DNA of 64,000 nt from NCBI RefSeq assembly GCF_964199755.1, contig NC_133897.1, positions 137,088,125-137,152,124 of the forward strand, given 5' to 3'. The position numbers and the translations under genes are program-made. This DNA is from Larus michahellis (lineage: Eukaryota; Chordata; Aves; Charadriiformes; Laridae). This document shows, in pieces, positions 37,003 through 50,608 of this stretch. Below the pieces are notes generated by a model that saw only the letters and a program-made list of their open reading frames with translations, was not told the origin of the DNA and did not search any database. The stretch's first letter is position 1. Each line of letters begins with the position of its first letter.

Positions 37003-38820
37003 TCAAGGATCACCTCCTCCAAGCTCAGGAGCTCCTAACGAAGAGAAAGTTAGGCAAAAATGCCAGTAGGCCTACAGGGATTACAAGGAGCAAGGACAGG
37101 TAGCCTGGGAGGAATACAGAGAAACTGCCTGAGCAGCCAGTGATCAGGTTGGGAAAGCTAAAGCCCAGGTAGACTTAAATCTGGACACAGACAACAATGG
37201 CAACAAGAAAAGCTTCCACAGGTATGTCAGTGATAAAAGGAAGACTAGGGAAAATGTGGGCCCTCTTCCGTAGGAAACGGGAGACCCGGTTACTCGGGAT
37301 ATGGAGAAGGCTGAGGTACTCAATGACTTTTTTGCCTGTCTTCACTGGCAAGGCCTTGGCTCTAGCCACACCGCCCAAGTCACAGAAGGCAAAGGCAGAC
37401 TCGGAGAATGAGGTACCACACACTGTAGGAGAAGATAAGGTTCAAGACCATCCGAGGAACCTGAAGGTGAACAAATCCATGGGACCCAATAGATGCATCC
37501 ATAGGCCCTGAGGGAACTGGTGGATGAAGTTGCTAAGCCACCATCCACCATATTTGAGAAGCCATGGCAGTCTGGTGAAGTTCCCACCAACTGGAAAAGG
37601 AAAAACACAACCCCCATTTTTAAAAAGGGAAAAAAGGAAGACCTGGGGAACAGGCCAGTCAGTCTCACCTCTGTGCCCAGCAAGATCATGGAGCAGATCC
37701 TCCCGGAAACTATACTAAGGTACATGGAAAATAAGGAGGTGATCAGTGACAGCCAATGTGGCTTCACTAAAGGCAAATCACATCTGAAAAATTTGATGGC
37801 CTTCTACAACAGCGTTACAGCGTTGGTAGATAAGGGGAGAGCAACTGACATCATCTACCTGGGCTCGTGCAAAGCATTTGACACTGTCCCACATGACATC
37901 CTTGTCTCTAAATTGGAGAGACATGGATTTGGCAGATGGACCACTCAGTGGCTGGATGACCACACTCAAAGAGTTGTGCTCAACAGCTCGATGTCAAAGT
38001 GGTGAGCAGTGACGAGTGGTATTTCTAAGGGGTCAGTACTGGGACTGGTGCTGTTTAACAACTTTGTTGGTGACATGGACAGTGGGATTGAGTGCACCCT
38101 CAGCAAATTTGCTGACGATACCAAGCTGTGGGGTGCGATTGATATGCTGGAGGGAAGGATGCCATCCAAAGGGACCTAGACAGGCTTGAGAGGTGGGCCT
38201 GTGTGAACCTCATGAAGTTTAACTAGGCCAACTGCAAGGTCCTGCACCCAGGTCACACCAATCCCAAGCACAAATACAGGCTGGGCAGAGAATGGCTTGA
38301 GAGCAGCGCTGAGGAGAAGCTCAACATGAGCAGGCAGTGTGCACTTGCAGTCCAGAAAGCCAACCATATCCTGGGCTGCATTAAAAGTGTGGCCAGCAGG
38401 TCAAGGGAGGTGATTCTGTCCCTCTGCTCTCATGAGACCCCACCTGGAGTACTGTGTCCAGCTCCGGAGTCCCTAACATAAGGACATGGACCTGTTGGAG
38501 CAGGTCCAGAGGAGGGCCACGAAGATGATCAGAAGGCTGGAGCACCTATGCTATGATGACAGGCTGGGAGAGTTGGGGTTGTTCAGCCTGGAGAAGAGAA
38601 GGCTTCAGGGAGACCTTACAGCCGCCTTCCAGTACTGAAAGGGGGCCTATAGGAGAGATGGGGAGGGACTCTTTATCAGGGAGCGGAGCAATAGGATGAG
38701 GGGTAACTGTTTTAAACTGAAAGAGGGGAAATTTAGATTTGATATTAGGAAGAAATTCTTCACTGTCAGGTTGGTGAGCCACTGGAACAGGTTGGCCAGG
38801 GAAGCTGTAGCAGATGAAGA
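37003..38820 (+). mobile_element. CR1 LINE, internal fragment missing both ends
   Basis: A roughly 1.8-kb CR1 in plus orientation begins in the linker between endonuclease and reverse transcriptase (aaaaatgccagtaggcctac; aaggacaggtagcctgggag). It runs through reverse transcriptase ([38 protein letters not shown]; catalytic FADD at 38108-38119) to the C-terminal domain (ttcagcctggagaagagaag, near 38581). There are several frameshifts and stops, including a YLGSCKAFD where YLDFxKAFD is expected, so a catalytic aspartate region is damaged. Unlike all other copies it stops before the 3' UTR: similarity ends at about 38820 and there are no octamers. A tandem duplication of gaagatcctt marks that edge, suggesting a later deletion or rearrangement. 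Confidence 0.93.
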
Positions 38821-39430
38821 TCCTTGAAGATCCTTACCTTCATGAGATTCCTATCCCCTTTTCCACTTTCCTCTACCACTACAGACACCCTTCCTAACTA
38901 TACCGAGTCAGCTGAAGTGGCTCTTCTCCTGTTTCAGACCTCACCACTATGGAAAACATCAACATCTCCAACTCACGTCTACTTAAAAACCTTGCTTAGG
39001 TACCACTTGGCTAGCCGGTCAACAGGGCAGGTGCAGCGCCTTGGAAATGCCTGTACTCACATTTGTGTTTTCCTGGGAGCTCATCCAGCAGGACTTTTCT
39101 TCACCAGACACATCCCTGCCTTGCTTGTGAAATACGAAAAGCTCTCCGACTACCATGATTTGGTCACACGCATTATCTATCCGAACTGGACTGCGTGGTG
39201 TTATTTATGCAGCAACACGGCCGTGCTTGTCCTGCATAGAGGATGGGTTCATGGGATTGTAAACTGTGACAAGAATCCAGCCCTCTTTATGAGCCTGTCA
39301 GTCACCCAGTACGCACACAGCACTCTGTAGGTAACAAAAATAGACATGCTGCCTACTGGTGGATCTTAAAAATATCAGGACGCCCTTGGAAAGGGAGAAG
39401 TGTGTCCTGATGACCTTGAGCTTAGTGCCT
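38821..39430. other. Spacer upstream of the CpG island
   Basis: About 600 bp between the broken CR1 and the CpG island. A 168-codon plus-strand frame covers 38824-39330, but its translation has no recognisable domain and begins at the CR1 edge, so I leave it uncalled. It may contain distal promoter elements. Confidence 0.4.
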
Positions 39431-39734
39431 TTCCTCTGCTCTCCTCTCCCAGGCACAGCGCAAGAGCCACTGGCAAAGTCCCCTCCGCCCCAGAAACACC
39501 TGCATTTTTTAGGGGCACAGGCCTCGGAGCGCTTGCATGCCCTGAGGCCGGGAGGGAAGTGGGGAGACCCGGGCGCCCACACACAGGCACGAAGGATTAC
39601 AGCGGATTTTCCTTCAAAAACAGACACAGACACACACATAGAGCTCTCCCGGGGGGAGGCTCTCCCTTGGCTCCGGCCTTGCACCGCTGCGGGATCCTGC
39701 CCTCCCCCGTTCCTCGCCGCCTCAGCCCGGTACG

Positions 39735-39765
39735 GCCGGGTTGGGCTGGGCTGGGCTGGGCTGGG
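39735..39765 (+). repeat. (GGGCT)n pentamer tract in CpG island
   Basis: Four to five tandem gggct units (gggctgggctgggctgggct) followed by gggcgg. The regularly spaced G-triplets could form a G-quadruplex on the plus strand; this is inference from the pattern alone. Confidence 0.75.
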
Positions 39766-40129
39766 CGGCGAGGCCTCGGTGCCGGCCACCGGGGGCGGCG
39801 GTTGACAGCGGCCGTTGGGCGGGAACGTCGCGCACCCCACCACCCGCCGAGGGGGGACTCCCGTGAGGGGAAGGCTGGAGCGGAGGCGGAGCGGCCCATC
39901 CTGCCGCCGTGCCCGGGGAGGGACCCCCGACCCGCCGCCGCGCCGCCGGGGGACCGCGGCGCCCCTCGCAGCCCTCCCGGGCAGCGGGGTGTGTGTAGTA
40001 CGGCAGGAGTGGCGGCCCCTCGGGTGGAGGGGGGAGCGCCAGGGCCCCGCAGCGCTCGGGCGGCCGGGAGGAAGGGGCCGTCTCCCCCTCCGCGGCGGGA
40101 GCGGAGTGCGGCGGACCGGGGAAGGGGGC

Positions 40130-40362
40130 GGGGAGGATGACTTCATGCCGACGGAGCGCCGTGAATTTAGGAGCAGCAGCTGCTGCCGCCACCGCCGCCG
40201 GCGGCGGGATGTGGGGGTGAAGCGAGAGCGGGAGCTGCCGCCGGCTGAGGGAGGGGCAGCGCCGGGCACCTCCGCTCCGCTGGGCCCAGGGGATCTGGGC
40301 CGCCACCAGCAGCCGCTGCGGGGAGGGAGGGAGGAAGATGCGCTGAGCCGGTCGCTGGAAAG
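40130..40362 (+). other. Putative first exon (3' boundary only), probably 5' UTR
   Basis: The sequence gctggaaag followed by gtgagcggg at 40362/40363 is a strong splice donor (AAG|GTGAGC) at the edge of the densest CpG region. The exon start is not defined; the left coordinate given is nominal. An ATG at 40145 has an open frame running through the donor, giving about 72 codons starting MPTERREF and rich in Arg. It lacks a good initiation context (t at -3), and the residues look like translated GC-rich UTR. I therefore favour a non-coding first exon. A short coding first exon remains possible. Confidence 0.5.
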
Positions 40363-40880
40363 GTGAGCGGGAGCTGCCGGAGGTGTGTGAGGGGGCGGGC
40401 GGCGGAGGCTGCGGCGCTGCCCGGTGGGGGTGCCGCGACGCCGCCGCTGCGAGCCGCCTGCCTCTGCTCGCCCGGTTCCCGGGGAAGGCCGGGCTGGTGG
40501 CCCGGGGAACAGGCGCCGTGCTGCGTGTGCGCAGGCAGAGTCTGGAGCCGTGCTCGGGCATGTAGCTTCCTCCTCCCGCGGTTTCCTCCAAAAGCAGAAA
40601 GGCTGCCCTCTCAGAAGCGCCACAGCGTTGCGTTTTTATCTCTCATTGCCAGGATGTGCGGTGGCTCGCAGCCAGCTGGCTGCTTGGCAGCCCGGGCTGC
40701 CTTCTTTACCCGTGCCAGGAGGGATTGACACGCGTGGAGGGGCATTTTTGTCTGCGGCGTGGCGCAGGACGGGCGCGAAGGCGGGAAAGGAGCGTGGAGC
40801 ACTGCGACAGGTGCGGGACTGCGCCCCGGGCTTCCTGCTGCGCTCTCCAGTCCGATGTGCCTCCCTCAAGTGACGGGGAA

Positions 40881-43800
40881 GACATCTTAGGGCAGAAGGT
40901 TTTCAGGGGAACAGAATCAAAAAAAGGATGTTGTCTTCTTTACCTTCCTGGATTTGGGAGTCGCTTCACAGGAAACTAAGGGGAGTGTAGAAGTTGGAGA
41001 ACCAGCCCTTATACCAAAATGGATTCTGTTGACTTTTGGGGGGACTTATGCTTGCGGTTTTTTCCTTTTTCCATTTTTGTCATCTAGCACAAGGTTTGAC
41101 AAGCAAAATAGCAAAATTCAAATGCCTTTGTTTGCTAAATGGAAGAATTAGTGAGTTGCTCATCCATCATATTGCCTTCAGAGTGAAAAAACAAGTACAT
41201 GGCAGCATTGTAGCTTGGTCATTGGTGTTGCACGCTGTTTGTGGTACATATACAGGTGTTAACATTAGATGAACAGTCTTTTGGAATTGAGTAGAAGTGA
41301 AAAGTCTGTCTGGCCTTTGTTTGATATGTTGGTGATTTTTGGTTTTATGTTTTTCTTTGTTCTGCTTTAAAAAAGGTTGCGCTAAAGCAGGCATGTCAAT
41401 ACAGGAGGCTAGGGTTGGTGTGCAGAGGCAGATCATTAGAATGAGCACTATCTGCATGTAGTAGTGGTTAATGGCTCTATGTGGTTTGGTTTGGAAGTGA
41501 AAACAGCGATTGTGCCTCTGGGAAGAAAAGGATAGGGTATTAATCTGCTTTTAATGAAAAAAGAAAGCGGGATGTTGGAAGCTGAAGGTTATTTTATTCA
41601 ATGTCTATTTACTTATACGTTCATCTTGAAGCATCCTGTTATCCTCTGTGTTCACAGAGCAGCTCATGCAGTTGAGGGATCTCCAGTTGTGGTTGAAGCC
41701 TCTAGTCATGGCACTAGTGTGATAGAAGTAATACTTGGGCAGGTGTCCTGGTTTGAGGACATGACAGGAGGTAACAGCCAGTTGCTTGGTCTGTTGTTGT
41801 TATTTCTGGGAAGATGTTTAAATACATGTTTGTGCCCCAGTGCTGTTGCTGGGTATGCAGAAGGCGAATGATGGATATAGAGACAGGAAATGTGTATAAA
41901 AGACAATTGAGGCTTCACAGGGCTGAAACAAAGAGTGGCTCGTGAATTGCAGTGTGAGAAATCAGTTCAACAGACAAATCTTTGCTCTGAAGAACAGTCA
42001 TTAACTATGACCCTGTATAAGCTTGATCCTTTTAAGCACTCCATGGCACTGCCAATGTATGCATTTCAAAGTAGAAAAAAAATATATCTCATTCCATCAA
42101 ACCTGTGTCTTTTGGGAGTCTGAGTTATGACATCTCTACTGTTTTTTCCTGTCTAGAAAAGAGCAAGGTTGGCTGTCTCAGCAGTTACAATGTTGTAGTC
42201 ATTTGCTGATTTCTTCTCTAACTGCTTGTGGCTGGAAAAAGAAACCAGGTAGTTGAGTTCAGATACTTCTCATATTAGTCCACCTACTCTATATAAAGTC
42301 AATTTCCTCACTGAAGAGAGCATCGAGTAATGGTCTCCCACTTTGTTCTTGTAAGTACAGGGTAGTATGAGTACTAACTAATGTTCACACAACATTAGTG
42401 CAGTAAATTTAGCTGTTTGTGCTTCCTGGCGAACCTAAATAATGTTTCAAAAGACTGTTAGTTAACATTTTTTATAATAATGTGGTGTCAGGGATGATGG
42501 AGTAGTTGACCAAGAGCATTTTGTAGATGAGAACGTACATCTGATTGGTTTGACACTGAAAACTTGAATTGCTTTTGTTTTTATGTGTGCTTCTAAGACA
42601 GATGGTGTAATCATGTAAAATGGACATGTGCACATGCACTCTTGCATTAAAAAAAAGTATATCTAATTATCAGTGTGAATTTAGTTCACTAGTGTAACTG
42701 ATGTAAATCTACTTCATACAGACTTCTCTCCCAGATCTTCTCTTCCTCCTTCTGTTACAGTAACTTCCATACCTCTGCCAAGCAAAGAAAAGCATCTTTA
42801 TTGTGGTTAATCTGGGGCAACAGCCCTGCTGACTGGAAGAACAGCCTAGTTGGCCAGCTGGGTAATGCCACACAGGCTGGGTAGCAGCTGAGATTTAGCT
42901 GCCTTTTCCTCAGAGGGTCTGCTATTTTGGAACTCTTCATCTGGGTTAGCTCTTCAAATTTGTAAGAGCTTAATTATCTTTGAGATTTCTAGGCCACGGT
43001 CAGCCTTTGAACCAGCAGGTTCATTTGACCAAATTTATGAGTGGGGGCCTGATGGGTATATTTGCATAAGGCTTGTTTCCTTGGGAGAACAAACTGGAAA
43101 ACCCAGTAACCTTGAATGCACTTGAAGTTGCAGAGGTTTGATTTCACTTGTGATCCTTTCCAAGGGCTGAAATGAAACAGTTCAGTTAAACGTTCTCATA
43201 ATAATACAAAATATATTAAAGCTGATGTTTCTAAGTGCTGTTTGAACTAACTGAAATAACCACGTTCCAGAGCAAGCGTGTGACTCTTTCGGTTCTGTTG
43301 TTACCAGGCTTTGAGTTGGATTAGTTTCCGCAAATTAAGAATTCCTTAAAGGAAGGCTTGAGCAGAGTGTGAGTGGACTGATATTATACAGTGAATTTAA
43401 GACTGTACTTTGGAATGTGCAAGCAATCAATAGTATTTTAACAGTAGTGATACCATTTTTTTCTTTTGAAGAATGAATGTATTGACGCTTTTCCAAATGC
43501 ATGCCCTTTACGTGCAGTAGCTAACATTTCTAGGTGAGAAAAAATTTCTGTCTGAGAAATAAATGCCAGCCATAAACTTAGTCTCCTACTATGCAAATAG
43601 ATTTCACGTTGGACTCTTTAATTATTGTCAATAGAAGATCTTTCTTTATGTGTAGGGGCAGTCAACTGCAAAGGTAGCAGTTGTTAAGGAGAACTAAGAG
43701 TTTTATCCACGTGTAATGTATTAGTGATGGGAACAAGGCAAGCGGTAAGTATCTTTTTATCTTTAATTAGACCTAATCAAGTAAGTCAGCCCCTGAGTTT

Positions 43801-46800
43801 AATATCTGAAATATGGAGATAGAAGTGCAGAGTTCATGTATGCTTCTTGCAAAAGCAAGCTGATTTAACGCCTTTCTCTTCAAGAGGACTGCACGTGACA
43901 GCAACACAAGCATGATTCCATTTCCATGTATTAGTTACACGATGCACTGAGAGGTTAGTTTAAAGTAAGTTTTCGTATTGCATGCTCCTACAAAATGACT
44001 CTGTTAAAACACCATTATAAAAAAAGGGATCTGATTGTACAAGAACTGTATGTTTCCAGTATATGTCCCTATCTTTAAATATAAACATATTGGAGGAGAA
44101 GGTAACACAAAGTGGACTCCCTCATAGAGTTGGTGCAAATGTTCTAGCTAAATGCCAGATAAAATAATTTCATTTTTCTTCCTTTAGTTATTACGGTACA
44201 ACCAATAACATATGATAGTGATTTTTGTCTTCCCTAACATACTTAAGATAAGCTGCATTTCTGAGCTGGTTGCATTTGTGAGCTGGTCGCATTTCTGCAG
44301 TGGTGAAATGATTCCAGGGTCTCTCTGCCGTTCTTCCCTGGGTAAACCAAGTATAAAACATATACTCTGCAGAAAAGCTGCAGTGTAACAATTTCCGTGT
44401 CAGTCAGGGTGTAGATTAGTTCTCTCTAGTAGAATTTGTTTTGTTTTCTAACCTTTACTAAAATGAGTTTTAATATTGGCTACACTGTTGTTCTTTGCTT
44501 TTAAAGGACTCTCGGGCAACTTAACCTGCCCTGTGTTCAGAAGTACTGTAAAGCAATTGTCTGGCCTTTGCCCAATTATGCATCCCTTACTACACTAATG
44601 TCCTAGTGATTCATCAGATGTGATACGCAAATAGGTCTAACTCCAACCTACAATTTTAGTTTCTCTTACTTTGTTTGTTTGGGGTTTTTTTTGTCACATC
44701 TTTGTTCTATCAACTATTCCAAAAGACCCAAAGGTATATCAAAGTTATCTTGGCATCTGTTAGCTAGCCTGTAAAATGTGCTGCAGCTTTAATGAGATCA
44801 TATACCTCTTAATATATCTATATAATTATATATATTACATAATATATATTTTCTAACTATTCACTCATTTGCCTTCTAACTCCTACAGAATTTCCATTTA
44901 CACATATGGTGAGCACGTAACTGTGGAGAAACGATTTCACCACCTGTTGTTTTAAAATAGCACAGATGCTTATTAATGGTCCTTCCATGATGCTGTTTAT
45001 AGCACATGTTAAAACTCACTTAAAATACTGTGGATCTTATTGGTAAAGGATATTATTACTTCAGCAGCAGCCTTAAATTGTTTCCTGTTCAGCATCTCTA
45101 CTGAACTTGTTGATTATTCATAGGTAGGAGAGAGGTAAACTTCATAGATGGAGAAATGAGCTGGAGCTTAATGAGAAAGCTGTCAGTGAATCCTGTAAAG
45201 GTGTTCTGTGGAAGTGACTACTGCTATTTGGATAGCTGATGAACCTCAAGAACTGCAAAAAGTATGAGTGCACACATTCTTTGCACTCAGAAGTCTTGAA
45301 CTCAGTTGATGTCAACTCCTTCAGGCCAAGGCTCAAAAGCAGAGTTTTCACACTTCAAAGCCAGGGAAAATAAACAATAGCGGAACTTGAGCCTTGATCA
45401 AGAGTGTCTCCTAATACTTTTTTTTTTTTGCCTTTTTTTTCATGGAAAAGTCACTTCTAAACTAACTAAACTAAATTTAGGTAAACAAATGTTCCATCAG
45501 TTTCCTGTTTTCTTTGTGTGACTTGGAATCTCAACTTTGCTTTCGGAGAATTTCTGCAGTTCTGCCTAATAATTTCTGGTCTGTAACTCTCTAGATTTGT
45601 CTGAATTTTTATTTTTTTTTTTACTAACCTGGTCAAAGTAGTAATTAAAAATATGTTTCTACTTCGAAATCATCCATCCTTAAGTGGACCAAGAAAAATT
45701 CTTGATGTTAAGTAGCAGTTCACTATCATTCTCACTTTACTGAGATGTAAGTTTAAAAAGGAAATCAGGATAAGCTCTGCTACTTTCAAACTTCCCAAGG
45801 TGCTTACTTGCCATACAGAAAGTTCTTGATATCTCTGTATTGCTAGTGAATTCCAAGAGAGCACTATTATACGCTGCAAAAAATATATATCACAAAAAAA
45901 GAATGAAACGTGTGTCTTAAGTTTAGCAAAAGCTCTTGGGAACTTAAGGTGAGTGTCTTTTTTTGCGTGTGTGATTTTTAATTCTTTTTTTATAAATATA
46001 TATAAAGACTTTTTTTTTCCTGTGATGCATGACACATGGCATTGGTTGGGTTTAGTATAGCTAGTAAATTAAAAAATAGTTGTTCACACTAGAATGGTGA
46101 CTGTCAGATGCCTGTTCAAACTGTACAGGATAGATAAAAACTCTTTTTATTCAGAAAACCTGTGTGGCATATTGTTATAGATGTAGCCCGCAAGAATATA
46201 AACGTGCTATTAAAATAAGACCACTGGCAAAATTCCAGTAAAGAATGCTTAAAGTCGTAATGCCTAAATTAAATGGAGTAATCATCTTGTGATACAATCT
46301 CCCAGTGTTTGGTCCTCGGCATTGATTAGGAGTTCTTTAAGCATAAAGTAGTGTTTGCACAATTACATTTATCACAGGGGGCATCGCGTCCTCACAGAGT
46401 GTGTTTGGTTGATCTGATTTATATTCTCAGTTTCCACAGTATCTTTTCATAGTTATATGATTCAATGCATGTGGAGTGTAAGGAAGTCAGTCCCTTTATT
46501 TTGCCTTAAAGTTTGTTGTCTAACGATTCAGTTGGGGGCCCCTTTAATTCTTGTGATATGAGAAAAGTTAAACTGTTGTTCCCTTTTCAGTTTCTCACAA
46601 GTCATGGTATTGCGTATCTGTCACGTTCTCTTTTTCCTCAAGAACAGAATCGTCTTGGTCTATTTACTCCTTCTGGATATATAGAGTCTGTTCCATATCC
46701 AATTTATTTGTTGTCACTTTTTTTATATACTTCCTGCAAACTTACTTCTGATGTGCAGCGGTCAGAATTTAGGAACTCTGTTTAGTAGCATGATAATTTC

Positions 46801-49800
46801 TATCTCTGTTCCATTCCTTTCCCAGTTTCTTTACTATGTATATTTCTTCCCGTTACTAATTACACGTTTCATTTGGATTGATCTCTTGTGTCCCTGTTAC
46901 GTTCATTTTTATTGTAGGATCAGTACAATAATATGTTTGCAGTGAGACTGGAAGGAACTGGTGCCATTAGCAAGAGACATAGAAGTTGATAGTTGGATAT
47001 AAAAAATTTGTATTTTAAACGTAAGAAAGAACAAACTGTAGTATGTAGTCTTATAGAGCAAGACAGATTCAGCCGTAAACCCTTCCTTTGTTTTGTGTTT
47101 TAAAATAGTGGGATGATGGCATCTTTACTGACTTGGGCTAATGTTTGTGAGCTCAGACACGGCAAGCAGAAAATAAAAGATTTGTTGATGCATATAAGAA
47201 TTGGAGCATGTGAAAAAATTTTAGCCTCTAAAACGCAGGCATAATGTAAAACACTATTTTTAGTTTGGGCTTTTTTTTGTTAATAGACTAGTGCATTTTA
47301 AGTAACTGTTATTTGTAAAGTCTCATGGAGTCAAAGCGTGATAAGAGATGTGAATGGAGTATGCATGACTATAGAAGCTGTATGACTTGAGAAAGAGACA
47401 TAGCTTATAAAAATTGTTGACAGCATGCCTTAAAAGCCTAAGGAAATGACAGCTTTTTGTCAGTGAAGTAAGCCCTTTCTATCATGTATTTGTTTATGCA
47501 CAGGCTACTAATGTTTTCATTCAGTTCTTAAACACCAAAACCTTTTCCAAGCAGAATATTTATCCTGAACAGGGAGTCCTCTAAGTTATCCTGAATAGCT
47601 AGAGGCCTTGTTGAGCACTTTTTTTTTTAATGTGTTTATTTGCCTGCAGGGAGTTCAGGTGTTGATCTGTTGAATGGCAGCTACAATATTATGAGGTAGT
47701 AAAGAACTGTATAATGCCAGTGTCATTCACTCTGAGTGGCAGTGGGCAAAAGTAATGCCACTACCGTTATGTGTCCTTTCAGAGTGTAATTTTTGTATCT
47801 ATATCTAATGTGGTACTACTAGGGCCTGACTGAGGGAATGGCAATATTCTCTTTAATTTTACAAAAGTAAAAAAATTGGTAAGTGGTAAAAAAACAGGTG
47901 CAAAGCCTTCACCCGTCCACAACATGTGCACAGCGCATCTCCAGAACAAGTACAGTTTGAATGGGTATTTATAGAAGATGAACACGATAGCGATACACTC
48001 AGAGAAACACAGATACTGTATAAGAAATTTAAGCATGTAACCTCACTTCCTCACTGATACTCTGGTATTCATTATATGTTCATGTAACAATAGGCTTTTA
48101 ATATATAGAAAGCTAATACTGGGGAATGATTTCATTAGCACATAAGGAAGGAATTGCATGAAGATATTTTGCATGGTATGACGCATTAGCTAATTGTCAT
48201 TCTAGAAGAAGACACTTTTCAGTTGTACACTCTGCACATTTATGTAATTGCTATACAGACCAAAGAGCAAGAAGAAGCATTTCTGTTACCCTCTTTTTCT
48301 CAGGTACTGGGGAAATGTATTATTTATGTAGCACCCTTTATCATGAAGCACTTGCCATCTTCATTGACAACATTTGCAAGTAAAGGGTGAAAGCTGTTAT
48401 TTAAATGTTGTTTTCCCACAATTGTATAGCTGATAAGACTGCAGATCAGAGAGTTATTTATGTTAATCTCCAGAAAAAGGTACTGATTTCTGATGACTGC
48501 TGCAGCACGCTGAACCGTGCTATTTCCTTCCAAGCAGAAAATTCTCTTTGCTATCACCTTTGTGCCTCATAGAAGCAATTTTTGAAGGCCGCTCATCTGT
48601 TATGGACTGTAGCTCTGCTTCTTAAGCAGTGTTTCTAGTGGGACAACACACCGTGCAAATGTATTTCATGTAAGTTTACTAGATCCTCCAAGTACACTCT
48701 TTGTTAGCATTTCTGTTCTTCTGTTTTCCTCTTGCCACCTTGGCATGGCTAAGCCAGGCACTGATATTCCTTTTCAAGTTTTGTAAGTTTGGTGGGGTTT
48801 TTTACTGAATTTTGTCAAGAAGTAAAATTTTTGAGATTATAGTTGGGTCTGTCTTGCTAGCACAGTATTTTCTAAATGTGTTCTTCACTAGTCTCTCAAG
48901 CATTTATTTGGAACTAAGAGATTGCATACCTTAAGCAAATTACAAGGCAGAATTCTAGAAAGCAGACTTCGGCACTGTTCAGCAAAACTTCAGCATCCAA
49001 ATGACTGCCTATCTTCCTGTGGTGGTGTGTTGCATTCATTTCCTACTGCAGTGGGAGGAAAAAGTGACAAGAACATTCCAAATTTCCCCTGCTTTGCTTT
49101 CCAGGCTGTGTCATTTGAGCCAATTACTGAATATTGTGTTTTCTTTGAGCCTTAGGCAGCACCTAAGCACCTCATTTTGGTGTCTAGGCATGCTTTTGGC
49201 AAGTAAGCTCTTCTGTCCAGCTCCTCCTGAGAGCAGCAGTTGCCTGTGTCTCCGTGCTCAGTAGTGATTCATTACACTCTCCTCTCGTGGCTGATCTTCA
49301 ACACCTTCTTTCATAATTCTATTCTTGCATGAATTTTTGTGACAAGTAAGGGGGTTTTGAGGGTGTGTGGTTTTTTGTTTTTTTTGTTTTTTTTTTTTTT
49401 TTTAGTATGGAACAGGTATCAGCAGGTTCAAAGTTGCAGTCTTTGCTTTACGTTAAACGGTGTCCGTGAATACTGCTGAGCACTAGAACAGTTTCATATA
49501 GGACTGTTGACTGTTGCCAAAAATTTTGGTACACTTTTGGCTTGTCTCAACTTGTTCTTCCAAACGAGTCTAAAATTTGGTGTGGGAATTGGTGTGGGTT
49601 AGGTGCCGTTTCCCAGTAGGTAATTTGAATGTTGTTTAAAAAATAAATTATCCTATTAGAAGAAGCCTTTTAGTTTACCTGACATTCCCTTGGTGTGGTC
49701 ACTGTTGAGGCAGGGCGGATTTTCAGCTAATTTGTCTGGGTTTTCTCTGTTCAGACCGATGAAAACAGTAGAAGCTTTCCCTGCGTCCTGGGAGATCTGT

Positions 49801-50608
49801 CTTTCAACTGATATTCCTTCTGTGACACTCTTCTTGAACACTTACTTAATCATATCTGCTGTTTGTTCTGTTGAAGAAATTTCAATTTTCCATCTTCCTT
49901 TCTGAAGTATTCTTGTTCTGCTCAGACAGAAGTAATTCCAGTGAAGTGTTCTAAATTATCTCGATTCTCTGAACGCATTTGAATGCCTTGTCAAGAAAGG
50001 CAGATATACAGAAATAATTTGGAGTATCATGGCTTTCATAGTAACAGTTGTAGAGGCATTCCGTGGCTTTACTCTCTACATGTGTTAATTTTGTGTTGAG
50101 ATGTGAACATCCAAGAAAAGTCACAGTTTAGCACCTCCATTTTCTTGATTCTCCCTGTGTAGTGGTAATTGATAAAAGTAATTAACATTCTGATAGCAGT
50201 GGACAAAATACTGGACTTTTATTTTCACCAAGAGTTGTCTCTTTTAAGAGGTTCTTATGTAAGTAAGGACATAATTATGGACAGGTTGGAAAGGATAACA
50301 TAAATAGGAATTAACTGTCACCAGAATAATGTCAGGCTGCATCTAGTGAGGGTCTTTCTGGGTAAGTCTTAAAATAGCACTTAAACTTCTTAGCTGCATA
50401 CAAATATTAATGTTGATATGTCAGTTGTTTGTCCAATGGGTAAGTTTTTACCTCCTTCTCCACACAGAGTACCTTCTCTGTGGAACTAATGAGTGCAATA
50501 CCAGTATGAGGGAAGTAATAATTCCTTTTATAAAGATTATTAATAGCAAAATTTGAGTAACCAAAAAGTAAAGGTAGCTGTGATCTCTGCTCTGAACTTT
50601 TCCTCTCT

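Larger units (their letters stand above)
39500..40880 (+). promoter_or_regulatory. CpG island promoter
   Basis: GC content and CpG density rise sharply here, in contrast to AT-rich DNA on both sides, and are densest at about 39720-40560. GC boxes of the gggcgg type occur (for example near 39760 and 40128), there is no clear TATA box, and CCG/CGG-rich runs lie near 40185-40205. CpG islands of this size in vertebrates nearly always mark constitutive or developmental promoters, often bidirectional. Orientation to the right is inferred from a splice donor at 40363. Long frames on both strands through the island are a composition effect (few stop codons in GC-rich DNA). The gene cannot be named because no coding exon lies in the window. 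Confidence 0.85.

Noticed and set aside
38824-39330. 168-codon plus-strand frame upstream of the CpG island
   Set aside because: No recognisable domain, starts at the broken CR1 edge, and would end before the promoter; chance is likely.
39298-40623. 441-codon minus-strand open frame through the CpG island, with overlapping long frames on both strands
   Set aside because: Pro/Arg/Ser-rich in all frames, as expected when GC-rich DNA lacks stop codons. No domain is recognisable, and other frames of the same region are equally open.
41748-42120. Segment starting tgtcctggtttgagg with a TATA-like word, resembling the start of an avian LTR
   Set aside because: Only the first dozen bases look LTR-like. 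No matching 3' end, poly(A) signal in place or target duplication was found.
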